Assembly: GCA_015060925.1 (NCBI GenBank)
Contig: SUXM01000004.1
Coordinates: forward strand, 81,516-145,515
Length of the DNA: 64,000 bases
Source of the DNA: Parabacteroides distasonis
Lineage (GTDB): Bacteria; Bacteroidota; Bacteroidia; Bacteroidales; Tannerellaceae
Reading direction: 5' to 3'
This document shows positions 17,176-26,794 of this stretch, in pieces. The translations under genes and the position numbers were made by a program. How positions within the stretch are numbered: the first letter of the stretch is position 1; every line of letters starts with the position of its first letter. Under the pieces are notes generated by a model. It saw nothing but the letters and a program-made list of their open reading frames with translations. It did no database searches and was not told where the DNA came from.

Positions 17176-17904
17176 ATGCAAGAGTTTGAAGGATATGAAG
17201 GCATTCGGTTGTGGGAAGAGCAGTTGGCAGATGATGTGATCTTCTCCCTGCTGTTGTGTCTGCTTGTCACTTTTGCGATCATGTTCCGGTCTCATCTCCA
17301 ATCGTTTGTAAAGATGATCAAAGATGCTTTTCTTGTGAAGGAGAGGCTGACTTTGTTTGATGGTTTTATCGGGAAAAATCATTTTATCTTTCGTGATTTC
17401 ATGATTTTTCAAGCAATCGCTTTGGCTGCAATCGCCATGATTGCTATCGGTAAGATGTATGGTTGGATTGATTATACGGATTGGAAGGTTCTTTTGTGGG
17501 AAGTTGCTCTTGTTTTTGGTGTTCTGTTTTTGTTTTATCAGCTGAAACAATTTGGTTATTTTTTGTTAGGGTATGTTTTTGCTGATCCGGAAAAGTATAA
17601 GTTGTGGAAGACTAATTATCATGCCATCATAGGGGTTTGGGGAATTTCTTTGTATGTGCCGGTTTTATGGTTGATCTTTATCAAATCCCATGGAATATAT
17701 CCCGTTGCTTTATTTTTACTACTCTATGCATTGTCTCGTTTTGTGATAATTTATAAGACTATACGGATATTTCACAAGAAAACCACTGGCTTTTTGTATA
17801 TTAATTTGTACCTTTGCGCCCAAGAAATTTTACCCTTAGTCTTAATGTACGAAGGTTTAATTTATTTGTGTAATTTTGTTGAGATAAGTGCTTTATGGCG
17901 TTGA
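17176..17904 (+). CDS. DUF4271 membrane protein
   Basis: 242 residues, mostly hydrophobic, with about six transmembrane segments (e.g. VIFSLLLCLLVTFAIMF, VLLWEVALVFGVLFLFY, GVWGISLYVPVLWLIF, EILPLVLMYEGLIYL). It matches DUF4271, a Bacteroidetes-restricted family that usually sits directly before hemD, as here with a 10-nt overlap. Function not established. Confidence 0.8.
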   Translation: MQEFEGYEGIRLWEEQLADDVIFSLLLCLLVTFAIMFRSHLQSFVKMIKDAFLVKERLTLFDGFIGKNHFIFRDFMIFQAIALAAIAMIAIGKMYGWIDYTDWKVLLWEVALVFGVLFLFYQLKQFGYFLLGYVFADPEKYKLWKTNYHAIIGVWGISLYVPVLWLIFIKSHGIYPVALFLLLYALSRFVIIYKTIRIFHKKTTGFLYINLYLCAQEILPLVLMYEGLIYLCNFVEISALWR

Positions 17905-18653
17905 GTATCAAAAAATTGTTGGTTTCGCAACCGAAACCCGCATCGGAAAAATCTCCCTATTTCGATATCGCAGAAAAGTATGGTGTAGAGATTGATTTTC
18001 GTCCGTTTATAAAAGTGGAGCCTTTAACTTCTAAGGAATTTAGACAGCAAAAAATCTCTATTTTGGATCATACAGCTGTAATCTTTACTGCTCGTACAGC
18101 GATTGATCATTTCTTCAAATTATGTGAAGAATTGCGAGTGACAATTCCTGAAACCATGAAATATTTCTGTATGACAGAGGCGATAGCTGTTTATTTGCAG
18201 AAGTATATTGTATATAGAAAGCGTAAGATCTTTTTCGGTCAGACTGGAAAGTTGGAAGACTTAGTAACGGTCATAGGAAAACATGCAAAGGAAAAATATT
18301 TAGTAGTTGTTTCAGATGTCCATAAAGATGATTTATTTACTTTATTGACTGCGAAAAAGATTAATTATACAAAGGCTGTTATGTACCGTACAGTTAGTAA
18401 TGATTTCTCAAAAGAGGAGAATTTTGATTATGACATGTTGGTATTCTTCAGCCCTTCAGGTATCTCTTCATTATTGAAGAACTTTCCGGATTTCAAGCAG
18501 GATGATATTAAGATTGGATGTTTTGGCCCGACAACGGCAAAAGCGGTGAAAGATGCCGGTTTGCGTTTGGATGTGGAGGCTCCGACTCCTGAAGCTCCTT
18601 CCATGACTGCAGCTTTGGAAATGTACTTGAAGAAAGAGATGGGTAAAAAATAA
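17895..18653 (+). CDS. hemD: Uroporphyrinogen-III synthase
   Basis: 252 residues with the two-lobed HemD fold: N-terminal lobe (VEIDFRPFIKVEPLTSKEFR), middle region (VIFTARTAIDHFF) and C-terminal FFSPSGISSLLKNF followed by CFGPTTAKAVKDAGL. It would convert hydroxymethylbilane to uroporphyrinogen III. The Bacteroidetes version is divergent from proteobacterial HemD, so the assignment leans on these motifs. Overlaps the DUF4271 gene and is followed 2 nt later by rnpA. Confidence 0.8.
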   Translation: MALSIKKLLVSQPKPASEKSPYFDIAEKYGVEIDFRPFIKVEPLTSKEFRQQKISILDHTAVIFTARTAIDHFFKLCEELRVTIPETMKYFCMTEAIAVYLQKYIVYRKRKIFFGQTGKLEDLVTVIGKHAKEKYLVVVSDVHKDDLFTLLTAKKINYTKAVMYRTVSNDFSKEENFDYDMLVFFSPSGISSLLKNFPDFKQDDIKIGCFGPTTAKAVKDAGLRLDVEAPTPEAPSMTAALEMYLKKEMGKK

Positions 18654-18655
18654 GA

Positions 18656-19042
18656 ATGGTAAATAGAAGGTATACCCTTTCAAAAGAAGAACGTCTGTCG
18701 TGGAAACGTTACATTGACCTGTTATTTGCGAAAGGCCAATCGTTTGTAGCGTTTCCACTACGGGTGGTTTATTTACCGGTGGAAGAGGAATCATTGGTTC
18801 CGGTTTCTATCTTGATTAGTGTCCCTAAAAAGAGATTTCGGCGAGCTGTCAAACGGAATTTAATCAAACGCCAAATACGTGAAGCGTATCGGGTGCGTAA
18901 GTATGATTTGATTGACCCGTTGGTAAAGAAGAATAAACGAATGTTGGTGGCTTTCCTTTATTTAGACAAAGAGATACGTTCTTTTGTTGAAATGGAAAAG
19001 GCTATGACGAAAGCTTTAACTGTGCTTGGTAGCAAAGAATAA
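18656..19042 (+). CDS. rnpA: Ribonuclease P protein component
   Basis: 128 residues. Contains the conserved RNR-type motif in the form KKRFRRAVKRNLIKRQIREA, and ISVPKK just before it. Basic throughout, as expected for the protein that assists the catalytic RNA in tRNA 5'-end maturation. Directly followed (no gap) by yidD, a widely conserved pairing. Confidence 0.95.
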   Translation: MVNRRYTLSKEERLSWKRYIDLLFAKGQSFVAFPLRVVYLPVEEESLVPVSILISVPKKRFRRAVKRNLIKRQIREAYRVRKYDLIDPLVKKNKRMLVAFLYLDKEIRSFVEMEKAMTKALTVLGSKE

Positions 19043-19264
19043 ATGAAACGTTTTTTTACTTTCCTGTTATTGTTGCCTATATACTTTTATAAGTATTGTA
19101 TTTCCCCATTAACTCCTGCATCTTGTCGTTTTGTCCCCACCTGTTCGGAATATGCAGTACAGGCTCTGAAAAAATATGGTCCGATAAAAGGATTGTATCT
19201 TGCTATTAAACGTATTCTCCGTTGCCATCCTTGGGGAGGGAGTGGTTATGATCCAGTTCCATAA
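19043..19264 (+). CDS. yidD: Membrane protein insertion efficiency factor YidD
   Basis: 73 residues with the hallmark cysteine pattern ([20 protein letters not shown] ... [17 protein letters not shown]). A small amphipathic inner-membrane-associated protein that aids YidC-dependent insertion. Abuts rnpA and is followed after one base by the TatD gene. Confidence 0.95.
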   Translation: MKRFFTFLLLLPIYFYKYCISPLTPASCRFVPTCSEYAVQALKKYGPIKGLYLAIKRILRCHPWGGSGYDPVP

Positions 19265-19265
19265 G

Positions 19266-19916
19266 ATGATTTATTACGATATACATACACATCATGCATC
19301 AGAATCTTCTGAAGAGCATGTTTTAATGAACTTCATCGTTGGAGTTGATTCAAAGAAAATGTTATCGAATAAGGATAATGTTTCTTATTCTGTAGGGATT
19401 CATCCTTGGTATATTAAGGATGTTAATAAACAAATGGAAGATTGTAAAGCGTTGATCTCTTTTCCTGGGGTTATTGCTATAGGGGAGATAGGATTAGATA
19501 AATTCACAGATTATTCTTTGCAGGAGCAATGGGATGTTTTTAAACAACAGGCTCTTTTGGCAGAAGAAAATGGGCTTTTCGTTATTATCCATTGTGTGAA
19601 GGCTTGGAATGAGCTGATTGCTTTGAAAAAAGAGCTTCGTCCTGCCATGCCTTGGGTTATTCATGGTTTTCGAGGTAATGTCCAATTGGCTAAACAGTTA
19701 ATCCGGGAGGGTTTCTTTTTATCTTTTGGTAAATATTTTCAAATAGAGGCTGTCCGAGTGGCTTGGCCTGATAAATTATTTGTCGAAACAGATGATAGCA
19801 ATATGGATATACATTCTGTATATGCTGCTATTTCTACCAGTTTAGGGTTGTCGATTGATGTCTTTGGCCGGCAAGTGGCTGAAAATGTTCATAAGATTCT
19901 CCTTTTTCCGTTATAA
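19266..19916 (+). CDS. TatD family hydrolase, compact
   Basis: 216 residues from the ATG at 19266, directly after the yidD stop. In-frame codons further upstream lie inside yidD. Metal ligands of the TatD amidohydrolase fold are all visible: DIHTH, GEIGLD, IHCVKA, IHGFRG and ETDD. It is shorter than the usual ~255-260 residues, mainly between the last two motifs, so it may be a compact subfamily. Known members are 3'-5' exonucleases or related hydrolases. Confidence 0.82.
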   Translation: MIYYDIHTHHASESSEEHVLMNFIVGVDSKKMLSNKDNVSYSVGIHPWYIKDVNKQMEDCKALISFPGVIAIGEIGLDKFTDYSLQEQWDVFKQQALLAEENGLFVIIHCVKAWNELIALKKELRPAMPWVIHGFRGNVQLAKQLIREGFFLSFGKYFQIEAVRVAWPDKLFVETDDSNMDIHSVYAAISTSLGLSIDVFGRQVAENVHKILLFPL

Positions 19917-19921
19917 AGTCG

Positions 19922-19929
19922 TACCTTTG
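19922..19929 (+). promoter_or_regulatory. Bacteroidetes -7 box for tyrS
   Basis: TACCTTTG matches TAnnTTTG, 32 nt before the tyrS ATG. Confidence 0.6.
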
Positions 19930-19960
19930 CCGACATTCAAATCATATATAATCTAAAACG

Positions 19961-21253
19961 ATGAATTTTGTTGAAGAATTAAGATGGAGGGGCATGATTT
20001 CAGATATGATGCCCGGTACAGAAGAACAGTTGTTGAAAGAGATGACTTCTGCTTATGTTGGTATTGACCCAACAGCCGATTCTTTACATATTGGTCATTT
20101 GGTGTCAGTTATGATGCTGAAACATTTCCAACGTGCGGGACATCGTCCGATTGCTTTGGTCGGAGGTGCTACCGGTATGATTGGAGACCCTTCTATGAAA
20201 TCGGCAGAACGTAATTTGTTGGATGAAGAAACACTTCGTCACAATCAAGATTGTATCAAGGCGCAGTTGGCTAAATTCTTGGATTTTGATTCAGAAGCTC
20301 CTAATGCTGCTAAGTTGGTAAACAACTATGATTGGATGAAAGATTATTCTTTTTTGAATTTTATCCGTGATATTGGTAAGCATATCACCGTTAACTATAT
20401 GATGGCCAAAGATTCTGTAAAGAAACGTTTGAGCCGTGAGTCAAGTGTGGGTATGTCTTTCACTGAATTCTCTTATCAGCTATTGCAAGGTTATGACTTT
20501 ATGTATTTATATGAACATGAAGGTTGTCGTTTGCAGATGGGAGGTAGTGATCAGTGGGGAAATATCACTACCGGAACAGAATTGATCCGTCGTAAATTAG
20601 GAGGTGAAGCATATGCGTTGACCTGTCCATTGATTACGAAAGCGGATGGAGGTAAGTTTGGAAAGACTGAATCCGGAAATGTATGGTTGGATCGTCGTTA
20701 TACTTCTCCTTATAAGTTCTATCAGTTCTGGTTGAATGTAAGTGATGCGGATGCAGCGAAGTATATTAAGATCTTTACCGATCTTCCAAAAGATGAAATT
20801 GAAGCGTTGATTCAAGAACAAGAGGCAGCTCCTCATTTACGTCCATTGCAGAAACGTTTGGCAAAAGAGGTGACTGTTATGGTTCATTCAGAAGAAGATT
20901 ACAATGCTGCAGTTGAAGCTTCTAATATCTTGTTTGGTAATTCTACTTCAGAAGCATTGAAGCAGTTGGATGAGCAGACCTTGTTAGATGTATTCAATGG
21001 GGTTCCTCAGTTTGAAGTCGCTCGTGAAGATATTGAAGCAGGTGTGAAGGCGATTGAATTGTTTACAGAAAAGGCTACCATATTCCCTTCAAAAGGAGAA
21101 ATGCGTAAGTTGGTACAGAGTGGTGGTATCAGTGTAAATAAAGAGAAATTGACTAATCAGGATATGGTTATTGATAGTTCTTTGCTGTTGGATGGAAAGT
21201 ATCTTTTGGTTCAAAGAGGTAAAAAGAACTATTATTTGCTAATAGTGAAATAA
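19961..21253 (+). CDS. tyrS: Tyrosyl-tRNA synthetase
   Basis: 430 residues, the normal length of bacterial TyrRS. HIGH-type motif LHIGHLV near residue 46, tyrosine-binding GYDFMYLYE and [12 protein letters not shown], and the KMSKS-equivalent KFGKT near residue 230. A C-terminal S4-like RNA-binding domain (~355-428, [16 protein letters not shown]) completes the protein. Charges tRNA-Tyr; has its own promoter. Confidence 0.96.
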   Translation: MNFVEELRWRGMISDMMPGTEEQLLKEMTSAYVGIDPTADSLHIGHLVSVMMLKHFQRAGHRPIALVGGATGMIGDPSMKSAERNLLDEETLRHNQDCIKAQLAKFLDFDSEAPNAAKLVNNYDWMKDYSFLNFIRDIGKHITVNYMMAKDSVKKRLSRESSVGMSFTEFSYQLLQGYDFMYLYEHEGCRLQMGGSDQWGNITTGTELIRRKLGGEAYALTCPLITKADGGKFGKTESGNVWLDRRYTSPYKFYQFWLNVSDADAAKYIKIFTDLPKDEIEALIQEQEAAPHLRPLQKRLAKEVTVMVHSEEDYNAAVEASNILFGNSTSEALKQLDEQTLLDVFNGVPQFEVAREDIEAGVKAIELFTEKATIFPSKGEMRKLVQSGGISVNKEKLTNQDMVIDSSLLLDGKYLLVQRGKKNYYLLIVK

Positions 21254-21291
21254 TTTTTGTAAAAAAGCTTGCAAGGATAAAATATAGTACT

Positions 21292-21299
21292 TATCTTTG
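21292..21299 (+). promoter_or_regulatory. Promoter box for tRNA-Gln
   Basis: TATCTTTG (TAnnTTTG) with TTG at 21269-21271 as a -33 candidate 20 nt upstream, placed 28 nt before the mature tRNA. Confidence 0.6.
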
Positions 21300-21326
21300 C
21301 AACGCTTTAAAGATAAAGCGCGGGAT

Positions 21327-21397
21327 TGTCTCATGGTGTAATGGTAGCACTACAGTTTTTGGTTCTGTCTGTCGAGGTTCGAATCCTCGTGAGACAA
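21327..21397 (+). tRNA. tRNA-Gln (anticodon UUG)
   Basis: A 71-nt cloverleaf: acceptor arms TGTCTCA/TGAGACA, D stem GTGT/GCAC with loop AATGGTA, anticodon loop TTTTGGT giving UUG, T arm CGAGG-TTCGAAT-CCTCG, and A as discriminator. The closing pair of the anticodon loop is T-T rather than a Watson-Crick pair. No CCA is encoded. Solitary, between its own promoter and terminator. Confidence 0.93.
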
Positions 21398-21403
21398 CTC
21401 AGT

Positions 21404-21436
21404 AAAGGTTCAGTTAAAAACTGAACCTTTTTTTTG
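21404..21436 (+). terminator. Intrinsic terminator of tRNA-Gln
   Basis: Perfect 12-bp arms AAAGGTTCAGTT and AACTGAACCTTT separated by 3 nt, followed by a run of T. Confidence 0.85.
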
Positions 21437-21463
21437 TGTTTGTTTATTTTGTAGGTTATTCTA

Positions 21464-21502
21464 TAAAAAAAGGATTGTGTCATTTGACACAATCCTTTTT
21501 GA
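21464..21502 (-). terminator. Terminator of the fumarate reductase operon
   Basis: Perfect 15-bp arms AAAAGGATTGTGTCA (21468-21482) and TGACACAATCCTTTT (21485-21499) with an A run before and T run after, so it can work in both directions. Confidence 0.85.
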
Positions 21503-21522
21503 GTTTATGAAATACTTGTTGA

Positions 21523-22278
21523 TTAGTCTTTCAACTTAGCGCAGATGAACTCACGGTTCAAACGAGCGATGTTGCTAACAGAAATGTTCTTCGGACATTC
21601 CATTTCACATGCACGTGTGTTTGTACAGTTACCGAAGCCTAATTCGTCCATTTTAGCTACCATTGCTTTTGCACGACGAGCAGCTTCAACTTTACCTTGA
21701 GGTAATAACGCTAACTGGCTAACCTTTGCAGAAACGAACAACATTGCTGAGCCGTTCTTACAAGCAGCAGCACAAGCACCGCAACCGATACAAGCAGCAG
21801 CGTCCATAGCTAAGTCTGCATCTACTTTAGGAATAGGAATAGCGTTTGCATCAGGAACACCACCTGTATTAACAGAAACGAAACCACCAGCCTGGATAAT
21901 TTTGTCGTATGCATAACGATCTACCATCAAGTCGCGGATTACAGGGAAACCTGCAGAACGCCACGGTTCAATAGTGATAGTATCGCCATCATTGAAACGA
22001 CGCATGTAAAGCTGACAAGTTGTTGCACCTGTTGCAGGTCCGTGTGGATGTCCGTTGATATAAAGTGAACACATACCACAGATACCTTCACGACAGTCAT
22101 GATCGAATACGATAGGTTCTTTGCCTTCGTTAACCAACTGTTCATTCAAGATATCCAACATTTCCAAAAAAGATACACTCTGATTGATATTTTTCAGTTG
22201 GTAAGTTTCGAATTGTCCTTTTGCTTTCGGACCCTTCTGACGCCAAACCTTAAGTGTAATATTTATATCTTTATCCAT
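21523..22278 (-). CDS. frdB: Fumarate reductase/succinate dehydrogenase iron-sulfur subunit
   Basis: 251 residues. The [2Fe-2S] ligands lie in CREGICGMC (from Cys62) with a further Cys in ATTC. The C-terminal domain carries CIGCGAC...C and [12 protein letters not shown] for the [4Fe-4S] and [3Fe-4S] clusters. Passes electrons between the membrane cytochrome and FrdA. It is the last gene of the minus-strand operon frdC-frdA-frdB, 27 nt after frdA. Confidence 0.94.
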   Translation of the reverse strand: MDKDINITLKVWRQKGPKAKGQFETYQLKNINQSVSFLEMLDILNEQLVNEGKEPIVFDHDCREGICGMCSLYINGHPHGPATGATTCQLYMRRFNDGDTITIEPWRSAGFPVIRDLMVDRYAYDKIIQAGGFVSVNTGGVPDANAIPIPKVDADLAMDAAACIGCGACAAACKNGSAMLFVSAKVSQLALLPQGKVEAARRAKAMVAKMDELGFGNCTNTRACEMECPKNISVSNIARLNREFICAKLKD

Positions 22279-22305
22279 GATTCTAATTTTTGTAATTGAT
22301 GATTA

Positions 22306-24249
22306 TTACTTCTTGTAGTTACGTGTCTGAGGCACTACGAATTCATAATTCAATGGTTCTTTTAGCATAACAGGATCTTTGTCTTCACCCTGATATTCCC
22401 AACAAGATACATACATGAACTTGTCATCATGACGAAGAGCTTCACCTTCTTCTGTCTGGTGTTCCAAACGGAAGTGACCACCACAAGATTCTGCACGATC
22501 GCAAGCATCATGAGCCATCAAAGTTCCGATTTCGATGAAGTCTGCCAATCGAAGAGCCTTTTCCAATTCAGTGTTCAAATCTTCACCACTACCTGGGATA
22601 AATACATTTGACCAGAACTCTTTCTTAAGGTCTTTCAACATCTTGATAGCCTCTTTCAATCCGGCTTCGTTACGTGCCATACCTACATGTTCCCACATGA
22701 TATGACCTAACTTTCTGTGGATAGAGTCAACAGTTGCTTTACCCTTAATGCTCATCAATTTCTGGATACGATCCTTGATGTTCTTTTCTGCTTCTGCAAA
22801 TTCAGGAAGATCAGTGCTGAAACGAGGAACCTGAATTTGGTCAGACAAGTAGTTCTGAATTGTATAAGGTAATACGAAGTAACCATCAGCCAAACCTTGC
22901 ATCAATGCTGACGCACCCAAACGGTTTGCGCCGTGGTCAGAGAAGTTAGCTTCACCAATTGCAAACAAACCAGGAACAGAAGTCATCAATTCATAGTCAA
23001 CCCAAAGACCACCCATTGAATAGTGCAATGCAGGATAAATCATCATTGGAGTTTCGTATGGATCATCATTGGTGATTTCTTCATACATATCAAATAAGTT
23101 ACCATATTTCTGTTTAACCACCTCTTTACCTAAACGTTTGATTGCGTCAGAGAAGTCCAAGAATACAGCCAAACCTGTGTTGTTTACACCGAAACCGGCA
23201 TCGCAACGTTCTTTAGCAGCACGTGAAGCCACGTCACGCGGAACCAAGTTACCGAATGCAGGATAACGACGTTCCAAATAGTAGTCACGATCTTCTTCAG
23301 GAATATCTTTACCTTTCTTTGTGCCTGCTTGCAATGCTTTAGCATCTTCGAGTTTCTTTGGTACCCAGATACGACCATCGTTACGCAAAGATTCAGACAT
23401 CAAAGTCAATTTAGATTGGAAGTCACCTTTAACAGGAACACAAGTCGGGTGGATCTGAACCATACAAGGGTTAGCAAAATAAGCACCTTTTTTGTAGCAC
23501 TGCCATGCAGCAGAGCCGTTAGAACCCATTGCGTTTGTTGACAAGAAGAATGTGTTTACATAACCACCTGTTGCCACAACGACAGCGTGAGCTGCATAAC
23601 GTTCGATAGCACCTGTTACCAAGTTACGGGCGATGATACCACGCGCACGACCATCTACCTTAACAACGTCCAACATTTCATGGCGAGTATACATCTTTAC
23701 TTTACCCAAACCAATCTGACGACTCAATGCAGAGTATGCACCTAACAACAACTGCTGACCGGTCTGACCGCGGGCATAGAACGTACGGGATACCTGAGCA
23801 CCACCGAATGAACGGTTATCCAATAAACCACCATATTCACGAGCAAAAGGAACACCTTGAGCCACGCACTGGTCGATGATGTTGTTAGAAACTTCGGCCA
23901 AGCGATATACGTTTGCTTCACGAGCACGGTAGTCACCACCTTTGATGGTATCATAGAACAAACGATAAACAGAGTCACCATCGTTCTGATAATTCTTTGC
24001 AGCATTGATACCGCCCTGTGCAGCAATAGAGTGTGCACGGCGAGGAGAGTCTTGGATACAGAAGTTCAATACATTGAATCCCATTTCTGCCAAAGAAGCT
24101 GCAGCAGAAGCTCCAGCCAAACCCGTACCTACAACGATGATATCCAAGCGGCGTTTGTTAGCGGGGTTCACCAATTTCTGGTGATCTTTATAATTTTTCC
24201 ATTTCTCAGCCAACGGGCCTTGAGGAATCTTAGAATTTATTTCAGCCAT
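22306..24249 (-). CDS. frdA: Fumarate reductase/succinate dehydrogenase flavoprotein subunit
   Basis: 647 residues. FAD-binding [10 protein letters not shown] near residue 41 and [16 protein letters not shown] with the histidine that carries covalent FAD. The active-site region includes [10 protein letters not shown]. The size and the Gly-rich cap fit the SdhA/FrdA of the diheme-cytochrome (class B, Bacteroides/Wolinella-like) enzymes. Reduces fumarate to succinate in anaerobic respiration. The N-terminus ([15 protein letters not shown]) is longer than in E. coli FrdA, as usual in this class. Confidence 0.94.
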   Translation of the reverse strand: MAEINSKIPQGPLAEKWKNYKDHQKLVNPANKRRLDIIVVGTGLAGASAAASLAEMGFNVLNFCIQDSPRRAHSIAAQGGINAAKNYQNDGDSVYRLFYDTIKGGDYRAREANVYRLAEVSNNIIDQCVAQGVPFAREYGGLLDNRSFGGAQVSRTFYARGQTGQQLLLGAYSALSRQIGLGKVKMYTRHEMLDVVKVDGRARGIIARNLVTGAIERYAAHAVVVATGGYVNTFFLSTNAMGSNGSAAWQCYKKGAYFANPCMVQIHPTCVPVKGDFQSKLTLMSESLRNDGRIWVPKKLEDAKALQAGTKKGKDIPEEDRDYYLERRYPAFGNLVPRDVASRAAKERCDAGFGVNNTGLAVFLDFSDAIKRLGKEVVKQKYGNLFDMYEEITNDDPYETPMMIYPALHYSMGGLWVDYELMTSVPGLFAIGEANFSDHGANRLGASALMQGLADGYFVLPYTIQNYLSDQIQVPRFSTDLPEFAEAEKNIKDRIQKLMSIKGKATVDSIHRKLGHIMWEHVGMARNEAGLKEAIKMLKDLKKEFWSNVFIPGSGEDLNTELEKALRLADFIEIGTLMAHDACDRAESCGGHFRLEHQTEEGEALRHDDKFMYVSCWEYQGEDKDPVMLKEPLNYEFVVPQTRNYKK

Positions 24250-24283
24250 ATTATTTAATATTCAATTATGATTACACCTTAAA

Positions 24284-25012
24284 TTAATGACCACAAACAG
24301 CAGTACAAGCAGCGCTACAATCGCCACCTACACCGTTCAGGTAGAAAATAATTGTAATGATTGCGAATACAGCACAAACGACTGTTGCAAATACTTTAGA
24401 GATACATTCCCAACGGTTCATCCATACAGTGTTATTCCATCCCAAAGTATGGATCGCACTCCAGAAACCGTGAGTTAGGTGGAACCACAAAGCTACGTAC
24501 CATACCAAATACAGTGCGGTAACAACGATGTTTCCTTTGAAGTAATAATTGATGAAAGCAGAACCACTCTGTGGAGATACAGCTGTTCCTCCTAAATCAA
24601 CCATGTGATTGCCCATCAATTCGGCAAACATCATTTTGTACCAGAACTGAGAGAAGTGTAATATCGCAAACAAGATTACGATAATACCCAACACCAGCAT
24701 GTTTTGAGAAGCCCATTCTACACCTTTTGGACGAGCGCTGACTGCGTAACGGTCATTGCCACGAGCCTTACGGTTCTCCATTGTCAAAATGAAGGCATAG
24801 ATGATGTGGATAATGAAACCAGCAGCTAATACTAAAGTACCAGCCACAGCATACCAGTTTGATCCCAAAAATCCGCAAACCATGTCATAAGCTGCACCAG
24901 AAAATACAGCGACTACGTTCATGGATACATGGAACACCAAAAACAGAATAAGAAAGAGACCTGATACACTCATTATCAGTTTCTTTCCAATAGAAGAATT
25001 AAGTAACCACAT
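24284..25012 (-). CDS. frdC: Fumarate reductase/succinate dehydrogenase cytochrome b subunit
   Basis: 242 residues with five transmembrane helices (e.g. IMSVSGLFLILFLVFH, VLAAGFIIHIIYAFIL, VLGIIVILFAILHF, VTALYLVWYVALWFHLTHG, VFATVVCAVFAIITII). Histidines at FHVSMN, IIHII, HLTHG and AIHTLG are candidate heme ligands for the diheme b-type subunit. An unusual short tail after the last helix contains three cysteines (CSAACTAVCGH). First gene of the operon, with its own promoter upstream. Confidence 0.92.
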   Translation of the reverse strand: MWLLNSSIGKKLIMSVSGLFLILFLVFHVSMNVVAVFSGAAYDMVCGFLGSNWYAVAGTLVLAAGFIIHIIYAFILTMENRKARGNDRYAVSARPKGVEWASQNMLVLGIIVILFAILHFSQFWYKMMFAELMGNHMVDLGGTAVSPQSGSAFINYYFKGNIVVTALYLVWYVALWFHLTHGFWSAIHTLGWNNTVWMNRWECISKVFATVVCAVFAIITIIFYLNGVGGDCSAACTAVCGH

Positions 25013-25079
25013 AAGATAATAATTTAAGTTATTTAATTGTATTAAAAAAATTTCTTCTCGTTATATATACCTAATTCCG

Positions 25080-25087
25080 CAAAGGTA
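25080..25087 (-). promoter_or_regulatory. Bacteroidetes -7 box for frdCAB
   Basis: Minus-strand TACCTTTG, 68 nt upstream of the frdC start, giving a leader of about 60 nt. Confidence 0.55.
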
Positions 25088-25182
25088 TGTTAAATCCCTA
25101 TATGAAGCAAACGATTAAAGAAATATTTCGGCAATGAAAAGTCCTCTTTTTTGTATTTCTTTTCTCTTGGGATAGGTAAAAA

Positions 25183-25265
25183 TTCTTATGCCTATGAGAA
25201 TTTTTTCTTATGGGCATGGGAATTTATTCTCATAGGCATGAGAAAAGTTTCTCAAGGCGAGAAAA
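25183..25265 (+). repeat. Four-unit palindromic array, 21-22-bp period (array A)
   Basis: Near-palindromic 18-mers start at 25183, 25205, 25227 and 25248: TTCTTATGCCTATGAGAA, TTCTTATGGGCATGGGAA, TTCTCATAGGCATGAGAA, TTTCTCAAGGCGAGAAAA. A weaker fifth copy may start at 25162. The half TTCTCATAG appears as the right arm of unit 1 and the left arm of unit 3. Lies between two divergent promoters, so it could be an operator array or an intergenic repeat. Confidence 0.7.
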
Positions 25266-25321
25266 TCGGTAAGGAATCGTTTACTTTTCTTTCTTAAAAC
25301 GGGAGATGATGAAAAAAAACA

Positions 25322-25329
25322 TACCTTTG
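25322..25329 (+). promoter_or_regulatory. Bacteroidetes -7 box for the methyltransferase-like gene
   Basis: TACCTTTG matches TAnnTTTG, 21 nt before the ATG at 25350. Confidence 0.6.
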
Positions 25330-25349
25330 TCTGGAAATAGGATTGAGAG

Positions 25350-26141
25350 ATGCAGGTAGTACCCTCCATAAATATATTGAAAAAAGGTATCTTGTTATAT
25401 CGTTGGCTTCGTTATCGTAAAGGTTTCGGTGTGCATTCTCCTTTTGTCTTTAACCTGATTACGAAAGTAATTGAAGAGAAGGCCTCCTATTACAGTCTGG
25501 ATGATATTGAACTGGTTCGTAAGCAGATGCTTTACCGGGAAGGTATGATTACCTATCCGGATCGCCATCAGAAGGGGAAAGTGTGTAGCCGGACTGTCGG
25601 GCAGATCGTGAGACGAGAGTCCATCAGTCCCAAACATGGGGCATTGTTGTTTCGTCTGACAAACTACCTTCGCCCTAAGTATGTTCTGCAAATAGGAGCT
25701 TCCATGGGGTTGTCCACTCTTTATTTGTCTTCTTATGCTTCTGATTTGGAGTGCAGGGTGTTAGAGAATGAGCCAGAGTTTGCGAAGATCTCTCGTCGTG
25801 TATATGAAAAGGTGGCTCGTAACCCGATAGATTTGCGGGTGGGGGACTATAAGAAACTGTTGCCCGGCGCATTGGAGGAGATGGAAAGGGTTGATTTTGT
25901 TTTCTTTAATACCCCTTATGAGCCAATGGATTATCTGTTTTTGTTTGAAACATCTCTTGCCAAGGTACATGACCATACAGTGTTTGTTTTTGAAGGGATA
26001 AAGGAGAACCGCCGGATGCGTGAGTTGTGGCAGATGGTTTGTAGTTGTCCGGAGGTGACGGTGACGATCGATCTTTATTCCATGGGGCTTGTCTTCTTTA
26101 ATAAGAAGTTACACAAGAGAGACTATATTGTTTATTTTTAA
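25350..26141 (+). CDS. Class I SAM-dependent methyltransferase-like protein
   Basis: 263 residues. The N-terminus carries the GFGVHSPFVF word typical of a Bacteroidetes O-methyltransferase-like family. A Rossmann-type core follows: VLQIGASMGLSTLYL (SAM-binding loop, ~115-130), LENEPEFA (acidic end of strand 2), LRVGDYKKLL and FVFFNTP. No substrate-specific motif is recognised. 18 nt before the cobalamin adenosyltransferase gene, probably one transcript. Confidence 0.75.
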   Translation: MQVVPSINILKKGILLYRWLRYRKGFGVHSPFVFNLITKVIEEKASYYSLDDIELVRKQMLYREGMITYPDRHQKGKVCSRTVGQIVRRESISPKHGALLFRLTNYLRPKYVLQIGASMGLSTLYLSSYASDLECRVLENEPEFAKISRRVYEKVARNPIDLRVGDYKKLLPGALEEMERVDFVFFNTPYEPMDYLFLFETSLAKVHDHTVFVFEGIKENRRMRELWQMVCSCPEVTVTIDLYSMGLVFFNKKLHKRDYIVYF

Positions 26142-26159
26142 TAAGGGACATGTGAGGAA

Positions 26160-26723
26160 ATGAAAAAAAGTTTGATATATACCGGGACAGGCGACAAAGG
26201 TATGACCTCTTTAGTGGGAGGCCAACGTGTGTCAAAGGCGCATCAGCGTATCGAAAGTTATGGAACCATTGATGAACTGAATTCTTTTATCGGTCTTCTG
26301 ATTACGTCGGTGAAGGAAAAGGAAGACCGGGATTTTTTGTTGTTTGTCCAACATAAACTTTTTACGATCGGTTCCTATTTAGCAACTGACCAGGATACTA
26401 CTGAGTTGAAGGTGGAAAGCAAGGTGTTTCCGGAGACGATTGAACGGATTGAAAAAGAGATAGACCGCATAGATGGCGGATTACCCAAGATGCATAGTTT
26501 TGTCTTGCCGGGAGGCAACCGCCCGTCCGCCTTGGCACATGTCTGCCGTACGGTTTGCCGGCGTGCGGAACGGCAAATCTACCGTTTGATGGAGGAGATA
26601 GAGGTGGAGGAGCCTGTGCTTGTCTTTGTAAACAGACTGTCTGATTATCTGTTTGTTCTGGCTCGGAAGGAATGTGTGATTGGCAATGATAATGAAATAA
26701 TTTGGGATTATACTTGTATCTAA
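26160..26723 (+). CDS. PduO-type cob(I)alamin adenosyltransferase
   Basis: 187 residues. ATP-binding N-terminal motif [12 protein letters not shown], then [17 protein letters not shown], and the C-terminal [11 protein letters not shown] and [13 protein letters not shown] motifs define the PduO/MMAB family. Transfers the adenosyl group from ATP to cob(I)alamin, making coenzyme B12 for enzymes such as methylmalonyl-CoA mutase on the succinate-propionate route. No such enzyme is in this window. Confidence 0.92.
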   Translation: MKKSLIYTGTGDKGMTSLVGGQRVSKAHQRIESYGTIDELNSFIGLLITSVKEKEDRDFLLFVQHKLFTIGSYLATDQDTTELKVESKVFPETIERIEKEIDRIDGGLPKMHSFVLPGGNRPSALAHVCRTVCRRAERQIYRLMEEIEVEEPVLVFVNRLSDYLFVLARKECVIGNDNEIIWDYTCI

Positions 26724-26735
26724 AGAATATTATTA

Positions 26736-26743
26736 TACTTTTG
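26736..26743 (+). promoter_or_regulatory. Bacteroidetes -7 box for the DUF2795 gene
   Basis: TACTTTTG matches TAnnTTTG, 52 nt before the ATG at 26795. Confidence 0.5.
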
Positions 26744-26794
26744 CGCAAGAATTGTGAACCGAACCACTATGGTGGTTATTAATACTTGAGAACT

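Larger units (their letters stand above)
25013..25349. other. 337-base divergent intergenic region, frdC/methyltransferase
   Basis: Contains no gene. It holds a minus-strand promoter box near 25080, a palindromic array at 25183-25265 and a plus-strand box at 25322. The rest is AT-rich sequence in which I see no further structure. Confidence 0.6.

Noticed and set aside
23857..24258. A long plus-strand open frame opposite frdA
   Set aside because: It lies entirely antisense to a well-conserved enzyme, has no family resemblance, and reflects the codon bias of the minus strand.
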